DNA of 64,000 nucleotides, from NCBI GenBank assembly GCA_022828595.1, contig JAKGHH010000001.1, forward strand, positions 71,482,401-71,546,400, given 5' to 3'. Shown piece after piece: positions 43,890 to 55,168 of the stretch. Under the pieces are notes generated by a model. The model was not told where the DNA came from. It worked only from the letters and a program-made list of their open reading frames with translations, and did not search any database. The number at the start of each line of letters is the position of its first letter. Positions within the stretch are counted from its first letter, which is position 1. The stretch is from Nelumbo lutea. Its lineage: Eukaryota > Streptophyta > Magnoliopsida > Proteales > Nelumbonaceae. The position numbers and the translations under genes are program-made.

Positions 43890-45720
43890 CTTCATCTCAT
43901 CTTAGAATTTGTTTTAATATTTGTTGAAAGGGGTGTGCTTTTTTAGATGAGAATTCGTCGCATATTGCCTGGAAAATAAGGTATAAGATTACTATCGGAA
44001 CACCTTAGGGCCTCCGAGCACAAACGATACACATATCGTAATTTCACCAGAGTAGGCAAACAATGCCAGAATCACATGTCCGCTCCATGTACTCTGAGAG
44101 CTTTATCGCTCTCTCAGGTATACAAAGACAATCATTCGAATAGATTGGCAGGGTGTTTGGTTTCCTTTACGTTTATTCAGTAAATGCTTTGTATTTGTGT
44201 GACTGCAAAGTCAAGAAATACATTTTTTAGGGGATGTTTGGAATTGTGACCGCAGTGGATTTACATAAGCATTTCAACAAATGCCCATGTATCTCATTAT
44301 TTGGTTTAGCTGGTTATTAAAAAATCAGGCATGCCTCAAAATTCGGGACCCCTCTAATGCTTGAAACTCCAGTGAACTGTTTCCCCCAACGGTTGACTGA
44401 TGTGTATCCTATGTGGTGCTTACCTGTCAGTACATACATGAAAAATGGTGATGAAAATCACCTTACCAAACAGCATAGTGTTGCTCACTGCCTATGTCGC
44501 AAAAGCATTTTTTTGTGAAAAATGGGTCTTGAAAGCATGAACGTTTTTTCTTGAAAATCAGTCCCAAAAAATACCCACGCTTCCAAACACCATGTTAATA
44601 AGGGCGTTTATGATATATAAGCACCATTAGGCACCACATCATCAAAATGCCAATATGCCTACCCGTTTCAAGAAGTTTCAAAATGAAGCTTCCTCATAGG
44701 GAAAAGGCGCACAGAAACCAAAATTTGTTTTTGGAAACTTAGATACACACAAATGCAATTAATGAGGCATTTGGTGACGGGTTGCTTATGTGGCACCATC
44801 AATAAACATAAAATTAATCAATTTCCTATCATAGGATTACTTTAAAAAAATTGTCCTCTATTTTACCTACCTTACCTCCGTCCACTTCCTTCGTAGGAAC
44901 CTCCGCCCAAGAGCACCCCACCAGATTGACTATCAATCAATAAACAGAGACCGGATGATCGGCTGCAGTAACTATCGAAGAATTGAACAATGGAGGAAAA
45001 CAGCCTTATTCGTTAATGGCGAAAATGTAACCGAAAGCCGGAAATGCTGAACAAAATGGATATGGCCCAACAAGATACTTGTACCCAACCTTGTGATAAT
45101 TGATAAAGCTTAAATGCCGATGAATTAAAAAGGATTAATAAAATGAATTAAAAAAATATCTTTGATAGAACCTCGATTTATGATCCTTCGATGAAAAATA
45201 TGATATTTAAACCAACTTATCGATAAAAATATATATGATTATGGCCTTCTAAAAAAATCAATAAAATATATTAATTTTTTAATCCTTTATGATAAACTGA
45301 TAAAGAAAAGATGCACCACTGTCATCGGACTACTTGTATCTTAACTGGATTGGATCGGAGCGGAGGATCTACATCCGATATGATTTTTAATGAACCAAAT
45401 CCAGTTCAATGAACTTCACACTCAAACCCAAATCCCAATCATACCCTCTTTTTTTTTTATGGGGGAAAGCAGACAAAAATGGCCTGAGGCTGAAACCAAT
45501 TAGCCTTCGATCCATGGTTTTAAGAAAACTGCAATGCCCAAAGCTTCTATTTAATTAGTTGGGTACGCGGCCTCCTCTTTTTTTAATGAATCCGAATATC
45601 AACAGTTTCCAATTTCCATCCGACGAGTGACGGTACGCCGCACGCCTCCTAATTTGTTAATCCCAAACCAATCACTTCCCTTTTGATTACGACACAACGT
45701 CACGCACGGCCCTTCGTTTG
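43890..45720. other. upstream spacer of the F-box gene
   Basis: AT-rich, no recognisable gene. A foldback-like pair lies at 45128-45292: aaaggattaataaaatgaa on the left and its near complement around ttaatcctttatg on the right, perhaps a small MITE. A stretch at 44828-44862 (cataggattactttaaaaaa) is the reverse of one at 31915-31942, so a dispersed repeat may be present. Confidence 0.5.
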
Positions 45721-45724
45721 TTGT

Positions 45725-45730
45725 TATATA
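45725..45730 (+). promoter_or_regulatory. candidate TATA box of the F-box gene
   Basis: TATATA in ttgttatatacgaagg, about 317 bp before the ATG at 46042. The leader between them is pyrimidine-rich, with ctctcctct tracts typical of plant 5' UTRs. A transcription start near 45755 would fit but is not shown. Confidence 0.45.
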
Positions 45731-46041
45731 CGAAGGACATGCGTGGATTTGCCTTGGTTTCTTTTCCAGCAAGCAATTATTCTCCTCGACCAGATAGAAT
45801 CAGAGAACCACTAGGAATACGAGTGTAGGGAGGATTTGCTCTGTTTATAATTTTGAATTCTCCGTGAAGCCCAAACTCAGAGTAAGACCGGAAGATAGCC
45901 AACTACCCTCATCAGTCGTCATCCCCAACTCCGCCGCCTAACTCAAGTCTGAACCCACCAACTATCTATCGGCAGTACTAGTCGGTACCTTCTTTTATTT
46001 TGCTGGATCGCCTCTCCTCTTCTGAGTCCTGATAGAAGAAC

Positions 46042-47244
46042 ATGGAGGACCTCCCTTCAGAACTCGTCTTCGACATCTTCTCAAGATTGCCGGTGAAGAC
46101 TCTTCTTCAGCTTAGGTGCGTCTCCAAAGCCTGGTGCGGCATGGTTGACGACCCTTGCGTCGCTTATATGCACGTAAGCCGAGCCACCGAAAGGCCTAGC
46201 CTTCTACTTCTTACACGTCCCGCCCATGTATCCAAATCCAACACAACCAATCTGTATCCGGTCATCGGCAATGGAGGCACGATGATGGCAAGTAAAGATG
46301 CGATTGCCCAGCTATCGATCTCTCATAGGTATAGCCTGGAGGATTCCTTCAACGGCTTGCTTTGTTTCGCTCCGCAGCCGCACTCCTCCTCCGACGGGGG
46401 GCTTGCTTTCCTCCTGAATCCTGTTCGAGGTGACATTATAACTCTCCCTCCGACTACAACGCCCTCCCCTGTAGACTACGGACACATGTATGCTCTGGGC
46501 TTTGATCCATCTACTAAGGAATACAAAGTTGTCCATGCTTTCTATCAAGGATTTGATCCGGACAATCAAGCTTTCAGATTAGGGGCTGAGGTTTACTCTT
46601 TGGGGACCCAGTCGTGGAGAAAAGTTAGCAGCGGCCCCCCTCAGCCATTATGTGGAAGACCTGTACATGCATTTGGGGCATTGCATTGGAAGGTCAATAC
46701 TGTTCTTGCTTCAGAAGAATTAGACGACCTAATTATCACCTTTGACATTGGGAAGGAGCAATTTAGCACTACCCCAGGTCCTGGATTTGAGTTGAAAAAT
46801 TATGAGCTGGTAGATCTTATTGAGCTGAATGGATGCTTGTCCGTGATAGATGTTTCATTCAATACTCATATTGAGGTTTGGGTGCTCAAGGATTTCGTCA
46901 GCAAGCAATGGGTCAGGCAAAACACTATCACCATCAATGCACCGGATGGAAAATCAAACAATGGGCACCTTAAGGCTGTAGGCCTCTGGGGGCATGGTGA
47001 GATATTACTTGCTTCCAACAATGATTCTTTCTTCTCCTACGATCCTAAGACCAATGGGCTAAGGTATGTCCATGTTTCTGGGCTCGCCCCTGATACAAGC
47101 ATTTCGCATGTATGCAGTCACAAAGCAAGTTTGGTTTCCCTTGATGCTTTTGGGACTAAGAGAGATGCCCCAGTGGCTTATCAGAGGGAGGGAGAATGCA
47201 GCAGCTTCAACCCAGATGCTCCAACGAGGTTCTGGGTCACATAA
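46042..47244 (+). CDS. F-box protein with F-box-associated domain
   Basis: A single 400-codon exon. The F-box is at residues 1-45 (DLPSELVFDIFSRLPVKTLL, LRCVSKAWCGMV), which in this family binds SKP1 in an SCF ubiquitin ligase. Residues about 90-350 form the F-box-associated interaction region: SFNGLLCF, NPVRGDIITLP, YALGFDPSTKEYKVV, EVYSLGTQSWRKV, GALHWK and LWGHGEILL, which recruits the substrate. Length and architecture match plant F-box/FBA proteins of the CPR1 (CPR30)-like type; the exact substrate cannot be told. ATG context (gaacATGGAG) is favourable and there is no upstream in-frame start in the leader. No stop, frameshift or motif loss is visible, unlike everything else in the window. 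It lies in a 5.9-kb island between G3 and G4. Confidence 0.93.
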   Translation: MEDLPSELVFDIFSRLPVKTLLQLRCVSKAWCGMVDDPCVAYMHVSRATERPSLLLLTRPAHVSKSNTTNLYPVIGNGGTMMASKDAIAQLSISHRYSLEDSFNGLLCFAPQPHSSSDGGLAFLLNPVRGDIITLPPTTTPSPVDYGHMYALGFDPSTKEYKVVHAFYQGFDPDNQAFRLGAEVYSLGTQSWRKVSSGPPQPLCGRPVHAFGALHWKVNTVLASEELDDLIITFDIGKEQFSTTPGPGFELKNYELVDLIELNGCLSVIDVSFNTHIEVWVLKDFVSKQWVRQNTITINAPDGKSNNGHLKAVGLWGHGEILLASNNDSFFSYDPKTNGLRYVHVSGLAPDTSISHVCSHKASLVSLDAFGTKRDAPVAYQREGECSSFNPDAPTRFWVT

Positions 47245-47572
47245 TATTCAGGAATGAGATTCTTGTTCAGCTGTTGGGTTGCATTCTTATTTCTCTGTTT
47301 ACTCTCAACAGTCATATGTATAGTATAGGGTTTTCCAACTGAAAGTTTCAAGGACATTCCAATGTAGTACAAAGATTGATAGCGGCTCTATAGCATTCAA
47401 CCCATAGCAAGTAATTATAGCTTTTTTTTTTATTTTTTTGTCTAATGCATCCAATGGTGGTGATTCAATTATAATTAAATGGTGGCATAAAGATATCGTG
47501 GCCGAGAGGGATGCATGAATAAGTTAGATGCTCCACACATACAAGGGTGACGAAATCAAATAAGTAAACCTG

Positions 47573-47937
47573 GCCCATGTTTGGAACCAATGTCTTAGAA
47601 TTTTCTGCTTTGGCAATGAAGTTTTCTTTCTTTCTTTTTTTTTTTTTTTTGGAACTGTTTCTTGTTTCTGTCATATATACATTTTCTAATGCCACATCAG
47701 CCTACTATTGTTAGCGACAGTAAAAAATGAGAAAACACCAAAAAAAAAGGGGTTTTATCATACCACATCTCTCCTGATTTCCAAAGTGTGGTATGAGAAA
47801 ACGTTTTTCTGAAGAACATATAACTAAATATCAGGCATGGTCTGAGAAAAAAAACAGATTTCAGACGTGGCACTGACATGGCACCGGTTTTCAAGAAAAC
47901 TGAAAACAGCATTGATTCCAAACACAACACTGGCCTA
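47573..47937. repeat. possible MITE with 15-bp inverted ends
   Basis: The left side reads tgtttggaaccaatg after ggccca, and the complement of the right end reads tgtttggaatcaatg after ggccagtgt. No coding capacity. I could not define a target duplication. Confidence 0.4.
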
Positions 47938-48054
47938 AGGCCTGTTCGACTACAAGCTTGTGCATACCCTGTTTTACTCTGCATCTCACACTGAAGATGC
48001 TAAGGTTACTAAGGTTATGGATATGGGAAAGCCACCCCCCTCCCGCAAAAAAAG

Positions 48055-48562
48055 GGTAAATTACTTAAATCTTTCCTGTTTTACAACCTCTGAGTCCATG
48101 TCCTAAAGATCAAAACCACCTCACCCCTTCCTGATTTGTTGTAGACAAGGATAGTAAAATTATCACACCCTTTGGAAATGGAAAAGTTTTACTCTTTCCA
48201 TTTAGTGAAGACAAAGGGCATATGAGTAATTTTACCATATTCATCTACACCAAACTAACGGAAGGGCATGGTTGTTTCATGGGCCTTTCTATAGCCCTTT
48301 CATTGTTTTATGTTTCTCTCTGCAGCAACAGAAGGGAGAATAAAAAAACAATTATAACATCAGGAAAAAAATTTAAATGGTAAATGTTCATTGTCATCCA
48401 TGGGCAAAATTAGAATGTTATATTGTTTAAAGCATAATTTTGTTTCTGTCTAATAAACTTCAGCATTAAAATAATGGAAAGGGATATTGTTGTTTTGATT
48501 TTTAAGACATGAAAGGAGAAATAAACAGAGGCATCGTACAGGGGAGGTTTAAGCAGTTTTAG
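48055..48562. repeat. possible foldback MITE with long inverted ends
   Basis: About 75 bp at each end are imperfect inverted repeats. Left ggtaaattacttaaatc and catgtcctaaagatcaaaac pair with the complements ctaaaactgcttaaacc and catgtcttaaaaatcaaaac at the right. There is no coding sequence and no clear target duplication. Confidence 0.5.
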
Positions 48563-49643
48563 AAACCAGAAAGGAGGTTTAATAACCAAACACGTTACCT
48601 AAAGAACAAGCAGGCATAACCTATGCGTAGTACACAACAAAACATTGCAAAATGCTTGTTTTCTGTAAGAGATTGTATATTTTGGTAGGTGGGTTATGAT
48701 ACCCAGACACCTTATTGTATAATTGCCATGGCCTTGCCATATCTGGGTAACATAGCAGGTGGAGGATACATCAGCCATTCCCATTGAAGTAGCTCTGGGC
48801 TAAAAGCATGAAATCAGCTACTCCCAGGTTTACTTTCAATGGGAGTAGATGATGTTTGAGCTAGCAGGTGGGTAGATATGTTTGCATGCTAGCAGCACCA
48901 AATACAATAGTCTCCTGCCAAACAGTCAATTAAGCTACTTACAACATTGTTAACCATCTGGATACTCTCTTTATACACATGTTTCTACCAACCAACCCTT
49001 CAAGTGAAAAGGAAATCAAATTAGAAGCCCAAATGGCAAAGCTGTTGAATCGTTTCAATCCAGTTTTCCATGGAAATACAAGCTGACTGACCATGTAAAA
49101 AAAAAAAAAGAAAAAACAATTATACATATATTCCTACTCATAGATACATTGGAACAACTTGAGACTTCAAAGAAACTATTAGTTACCATTGGTGTAATCA
49201 CAAAAATAACAATGGCCAATAATTAACTCTATTTGCCAGTTTTTTGAACTTCTAGCTTCTGTATATTGTCCACAGAGGCAGCTTTCTTAGCTTTCTCACA
49301 AGAGCATATCCTGCCTAAGTTATCCAAGTTAAATCAATGACAGGAATAGTGTGGTAATGGACAGAGATGTCTAAAACACCAGAGGAAATAAAAGATCTTT
49401 CACTTCTCTGCCTTTAAAAATATCAGAACCTGTAACAGAACTTGAAATTGAAGTTTCAGTTTGAAATCGGAAACTAAACTATCATGTACTATTTACAAGC
49501 AAAGGATGCAAAGAAAATAGCCAGAATTGAAACATCTATTCTGAAAATAAAAATGAGAATCAAAGGTTATGCATGTATCAGATCACAATGATAGGCACTT
49601 CAGATAGCAAGTGGGGGAAACATCATGGATTATAAACAGTTAC

Positions 49644-50421
49644 TGATGGAGCGCAATCAGGTCGGTCGTAGCTGTCAATGGTCTTGCCTCTGACTGGAGC
49701 AAAAGGTGCCTGAAACGGGGAAGAAAGTGAGTAGTCTCCAGGGAGGAACCCAGTGAGAGTGCTCCGAAGCTCAAGTTAGTATTTTCTCAAAGGCAAGATA
49801 AAAAACCAGATGGCGCAAAGTTATCACGTACCTCCATTCTTGGGGGGAAGAGGGCCTTTTATAACCACTTCGCGCACTCACTCCCAAGCTCCTGTCAGGT
49901 CGGGTATCATTACCTTTGCACTTCTGCCAGTTGGGGTGTCATCACCTCTGCCGGGGCAGACAACCGCCACTACTCTCTTTGTTGGAGCCATCTCTGTAAC
50001 TGGAGGTGGCGGTGGCAGGTGGCCGTTGAAGTGCGGCTGTCAAGCGTCAGATCTTAAGTCAGTCAGGCGTGCCGCCTCAGGATACAGACTCCTTTGGTGC
50101 AAGGTATGGTTGTTCAGTTCGGCGGCCTGGAAACGAAGTGCCAGAGTGGTGTGTGAGGTGAAGTCTTGAGTTCAGATAGAAGTGTGGCCCGAACTGCCCT
50201 GGGGTGGGCCAATTCGGGTTGTTGCCCTTTGCGCTCCTCGTAAGGCTCGGGGTCAAAGGGAGAGTTTGGGCTCCTTTTCGGGAGCTCGGACCGCTGGTTC
50301 CTCCTCTTGGAGCTCGCGCCTTGAGTGCATTGTCGTGCCGAGCTGTCACTCCTGCTAGGTCACCCTCAATTGCTTCCACGTGTTGGATGGTCAAGAGGTC
50401 GGGCCAAATTTTCCTCCATCA
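49644..50421 (-). mobile_element. G4 3' LTR
   Basis: 778 bp from tgatggagcg to cctccatca. TATAAAAGG on the minus strand at about 49856-49864. Pairs with 60464-61242. Confidence 0.93.
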
Positions 50422-50441
50422 ATTGCCCCCCACTCCTCGCG
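50422..50441 (-). other. polypurine tract of G4
   Basis: Minus strand reads GCGAGGAGTGGGGGGCAAT directly before the LTR start. Confidence 0.78.
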
Positions 50442-50808
50442 CTAACGGTCTTGCCTTAGCGTGGGGAGTTCACGAGGTAACGGGTGGATTTGACCCATAC
50501 TTCAAACCGGTTGACTGATGACGAGAAGTGTGCGTACGTCAGGAGATTTCCGGATTCCTCGAGTGCCAAAAAGTCAAAAAACGTGCCAATCCGTCTTTAA
50601 ATGTTGTGAGACGTGACGGCGGGCGTTATTTCAAATTCAAAAAACGCGCCAATGCTGCCTTCAATGCTGAGAGACGTGCGCCGGTGCCGCTTCGATTTCC
50701 AAAGATGTGCGGCCAATCATGTCTCAGTCTTAGGAGGTGTGCGGTCAGCTTGATCGTGAGCCGTTGGATTTGCCTCGATCAGAGCCATTGGTTTTCGGTC
50801 ACTATGGG

Positions 50809-50816
50809 TATAAATA
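50809..50816 (+). promoter_or_regulatory. TATA box of antisense gene, copy C
   Basis: TATAAATA in actatgggtataaataatgg, preceded by a gagccgttgga block seen in copies A and B. It is 150 bp before the ATG at 50966. Confidence 0.6.
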
Positions 50817-50965
50817 ATGGGGGACCCCTAGTCGCTTTCCATCACCATTCTCCTGCGTTCACTTCTTGAACTCGCGTCCAAGTTTTAGCTCGCGTCAACC
50901 TTCCGTAGTCCGTTAGCTTTTTCCGGGTGAATCAGTACTTTCTTCCTGGTTTTCCTTTCCCCCCG

Positions 50966-52169
50966 ATGTCTAGCTCAGACAACTTAGACAGCTTGAGGGA
51001 GTCAGATGCAGGTTCCACGAACCAAGTTGCGGCCTCCGATAGCCTTAGTGAGCCCAAGGCGGAGCCTGAGGTAGAGCTCGAGGAAGAGTTCGAGCCCGTA
51101 GACCGAGTCACTTTGGGTAGTTTGGTGTCCTCCTCCCGTCGAGGTCGGACATTAGACAAGTTCGGGTCCTCAACCATGACGCCTGAGGGGTTTTACTCCC
51201 TTATCACCTAGTTCAACCTGCCCGGGGAGTACACTTATTTTATACCCTCGGGCGACTTCCCTTGGGAACACGATCCGGACGAGATCGTGATATTCCGGGA
51301 GTAGCTCGTCATCGGGCTGCGCCTACCTTTCTACCCTCTTATCGTTGAGGTTATGAACCACTTCAGTGTCACCGTCGGTCAGCTCCACCCGAACTCTATC
51401 CGCAATTTGGTTGGGACTCTCCCTCTTTTGCGAACACATTCTGCCTTTAGACCTAGAGATCTTCTCTTCTATATTCTCATGCTTAAGAAACAAGCGGGTA
51501 CCCTTCCCGGGCGTAGGTGGGCGTACTACATGTCTCCTCGCCTGGGGTTCAAGCTTTTACACGATCTTCCCAACAAGGTCCCGGCGTGGAAACGGGACTA
51601 CTTTGTGGTACGAAGTGCAACGAGGTGGCCATTCCAAACCGGGTGGGGGTTGGCTACCCCTGACCTCGGTGTTATGCTAGATAGGGAGACGGCGAAGGGC
51701 CTCCGGGACTGGGCCTGGCTCGGACTAAAATGCCACCATTATCTGATGGAGGCCAAGCTCATCCAGGCCGGCCTGACTTTGGGTAGGCTCCTTGCTCAGA
51801 GGCTTGCCTTTATTTTGCTTTCCATTCTTTCGTTTTCTTGATGCCGAGCTCTTTTTGCAGGTGTGATGGACGCATAAAAGAATCACGATGGGATCCAGTT
51901 TCATGCCATTAAAAGGAGGAAGCGAGTTGCCAAACGGACTTGTGCCGAATTGTCCCGAGATGCGGAGCCTGAGGTACCGAGCTCTCCGCCAATGGATCCA
52001 CCCAGGGAGCCCGAGATGGCCCCTCTAGTACAAGAAGCGGCAGGGGCCTTTTACGCCAAGGCTGCTTATATGGGGGCTTCTTACGCTGAGGCTGCTTATA
52101 CTCGGGTTGGGCCTTCAGGCTCGGGAGGCCAAGACGAGTTCAGGAGCGTGCTGTCGACGAACCATGCTC
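50966..52169 (+). pseudogene. antisense Transposase_28-like gene, copy C (in G4), 3'-truncated
   Basis: Exon 1 50966-51782, intron 51783-51860 (GT-AG, 78 bp), then part of exon 2. Exon 1 has the acidic N-terminus (EPEVELEEEFEPVD), the domain with FPWEHDPDEIVIF, GQLHPNSIRNLVG and AYYMSPRLGFKLLHDLPNKV. TAG codons at 51210-51212 and about 51304 and a frameshift near 51430 break it. Exon 2 has a TAG near its start, then the basic cluster (KRRKRVAKR) and a Pro/Glu-rich part. At about 52169 the sequence switches to copia C3, so intron 2 and the coiled coil are lost. Confidence 0.7.
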
Positions 52170-55154
52170 TCTGTAGGGGTTCAAAGTTAGCAGAAAATTG
52201 AGTGATGGCGAGGTGACACTATTATTGGGAACGACTGCAAGTGTTGCAGCTACGGCGATAGGAACCGTAGAATTAGTTTTTAGAGAAGGAGTCATTGTAC
52301 TTAAAGATTGTCTTTATGTACAAAACTTAAGAAGAAATTTAATTTCTGTTTCTAAACTGTGTGCTAATGGATATACTGTTTATTTTAGTAATACGATTAC
52401 AGTTAAACGGAATAACAAATTCATCGCATGCGGGGAACTGGAGAATGGTCTCTATGTTCCACATCCTTCTCTAGAAACTAACTTAACTGAAACTACGTCG
52501 ATCAAAAATCCCAAGAAAAGGAATCGTGATACTATTAATCCCACGTGCTTCTGGCATTACCGACTTGGCCATATCGGTATTGACCGAATCACAAGACTGG
52601 TAAAGGATGGTCCTTTAGATTTTCTAACCGTAGAAAATCTTCCCACTTGTGAGCCTTGCCTTCAAGATAAGATGACTAAGTGGCCATTTGACGGTAAGCC
52701 TGAAAGATCTGGAGGCACACTTGACCTAATACATACTGATGTATGTGGTCCCCTGAGTGTTAGGACACGGAATCAACACGTGTACTTCATCACCTTTACA
52801 GATGATTTTTTACGATATGGTTATGTGTACCTAATGAGACACAAATTTGAATCCTTTGAAAAGTTCAAAGAGTTCAGACAGGAAGTCGAGAAACAGTTAG
52901 GGAGAGAAGTTAAGGCCCTTTGATCGGATCGAGGTGGCGAGTATATCTCTGACGAATTCAGGGACTACTTAAAGGACAATGGGATAGTGTCATAATTAGC
53001 TCCTCCTGCTACACCACAACTCAACAGTGTTTCAAAGAGGAGGAATAGGACCTTGTTGGACATGGTCCGGTCACTTCTCGTACACTCAGAATTACCCACA
53101 TCCTTTTGGGGATATGCATTAGAGACTGCTATCTACTTGCTGAATCGGGTTCCAACCAAATCAGTTCCAAAAACTCCATATGAACTATGGACCGGAAGGA
53201 AGCCAAGTGTAAGACACTTGAAGATTTGGGGTTGTCCTGCACACGTTAGAAGAACAAGTGCAGACAAGTTGGAATCCAAAACCATCCGTTGCCTATTTAT
53301 AGGCTACCCAAAGGATTCAGTGGATTATCTATTCTATGACCCAAGTGAGCAGAAAGTGTTCTGCAGTCGAAACGCCCAATTCTTAGAATCTGAATACATC
53401 ATGGACACTCACCGTCAGGAAATAGTTCTTGATGAGAAGAGCTCAGGAGTAGTGGGAGATGTCCCACAAGTTCCAGGTAATGACCAACCTAGAAGGTCCA
53501 CCCGGGTATCCAGACCACCAGTTCGATATGGTTATGACCAGGATACCTACCTGGTGGAAGCCTTGACTAGTGAAGAGGATCCCGTGACTTACGCGAAAGC
53601 TATGTTAGACATAGATTCCCAGAAGTGGGTGGAGGCCATGAGAGCTGAGATGGACTCGATGGAGACCAATGGAGTCTGGACCCTAGTAGATCCGCCCTCC
53701 AGGGTAAAAGCAATTGGTTGCAAATGGATCTATAAGAGGAAGAAGGGCCCCGATGGCAGGATTGAGACCTACAAAGCTCGCTTGGTGGCGAAAGGGTATA
53801 CTCAGAAAGAAGGCATCGATTATGAGGAAACATTTTCACCCGTGGCCATGCTTAAATCCATTAGGATCCTGCTAGCTGTAGCAGCATACCATAACTACGA
53901 GATTTGGCAAATGGATGTCAAAACCGCGTTCCTGAATGGAGATCTTAGTGAAGATATCTACATGCAGCAGCCGCAAGGCTTTATTGCTGCTGGTCAGGAA
54001 CACATGGTATGTAAACTCAACAGATCCATATATGGACTTAAGCAGGCTTCTAGGAGTTGGAACATCCGTTTTGATTCTGCCATCAAAACGTTTGACTTTG
54101 AGTAGAATCTGGATGAGCCCTGTGTTTACAGGAAGTCCAGTGGGGATAAGATTACTTTTTTAGTATTGTACGTGGACGATATCCACTCATTGTGAATGAT
54201 GTAGGAATGTTGACTTCGGTCAAGGTATGGATGTCACAGCAGTTCTCCATGAAAGATCTTGGAGAAGCTTCATACTTACTGGGTCTTCGACTCTATAGAG
54301 ATAGATCGAAGCAGATAATTGGATTATCCCAGGCTGCTTACATTGACAAAATTGTCAAAAGGTACAACATGGAAAACTCCAAGAAAGGAAATGTTCCTTT
54401 CAGACATGGAGTAACTCTCTCCAAGAAGATGTCTCCCAAGATTTCTGAGGAGATTGAGGGCATGAGAGACGTTCCCTATGCCTCAGCCGTAGGGAGCATC
54501 ATGTATGCCATGCTGTGCACTCGCCCGGACATAGCTCAGGCGGTGAGTGTGGTAAGCAGATTCCAGGCTAACCCAGGGTAGGAGCATTGGACTACTGTGA
54601 AGAACATACTTAAATACCTTCGAAGGACAAAAGAGTTTTGTCTGGTATTCGATGGTAGTTCACTACAAGTTCTGGGGTATACTGATGCCGATTTCTAGTC
54701 GGATCCAGATGATAGAAAGTCTACATCTGGGTATGTTTTCACGATAGGTTCGTGTGCTGTTTGCTGGAAAAGCAGCAAACAGGGGTCCACTGCAGACTCC
54801 ACAACCAAGGCCGAGTACATTGCCGCAAGTGAAGCTGCCAAGGAAGCCGTGTGGATGAAGAAATTCATACACGAATTGGGAGTGATTCCATTCAGCACAT
54901 CACCCATCCCGTTGTTGTGTGACAACAATGGAGCGATCGCCCAGGCTAAAGAGCCTCGGACCCACTCAAAGTCAAAGCACATCGAGAGGAAGTACCATGT
55001 ACTGCGGGAGATCGTTGGTAGAGGGGATGTCCTAATTCAGAAGGTAGCATTAGCGGATAATGTGGCAAACCCATTGACTAAGCCACTAACACAGAAGGTG
55101 TTTGAGAAACACGTGGAAAGTATGGGACTCCGGCTTGTACCAGATTGGACCTAA
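52170..55154 (+). pseudogene. copia pol of C3 (integrase, RT, RNase H)
   Basis: GAG-pre-integrase at about 52545 (CFWHYRLGHIGIDRITRL), integrase core TDVCGPL and SDRGGEY (52924), RT with [15 protein letters not shown] (53718), [23 protein letters not shown] at 54170, RNase H with GYTDADF and [16 protein letters not shown], ending VPDWT at 55154. Stops: a TAG just before the start (same site as 17404 in C2), TGA at 52921, TAA at 52994, TAG at 54103 (shared with C2 and C5), TAG at 54580 and TAG at 54697. One frameshift lies between 54105 and 54192. Most stops correspond to CAG, CAA or CGA in another copy. Confidence 0.9.
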
Positions 55155-55168
55155 GTGCAAGTGGGAGC

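Larger units (their letters stand above)
47245..49643. other. downstream spacer of the F-box gene
   Basis: The first few hundred bases are probably 3' UTR. No other gene is recognised. Two MITE-like units are listed separately (47573-47937 and 48055-48562). A-runs occur at 49097-49109. Confidence 0.55.

Noticed and set aside
44154..44592. hAT-like unit bounded by ggtgtttgg and ccaaacacc
   Set aside because: Only 9 bp of inverted match, no 8-bp target duplication and no further arm similarity.
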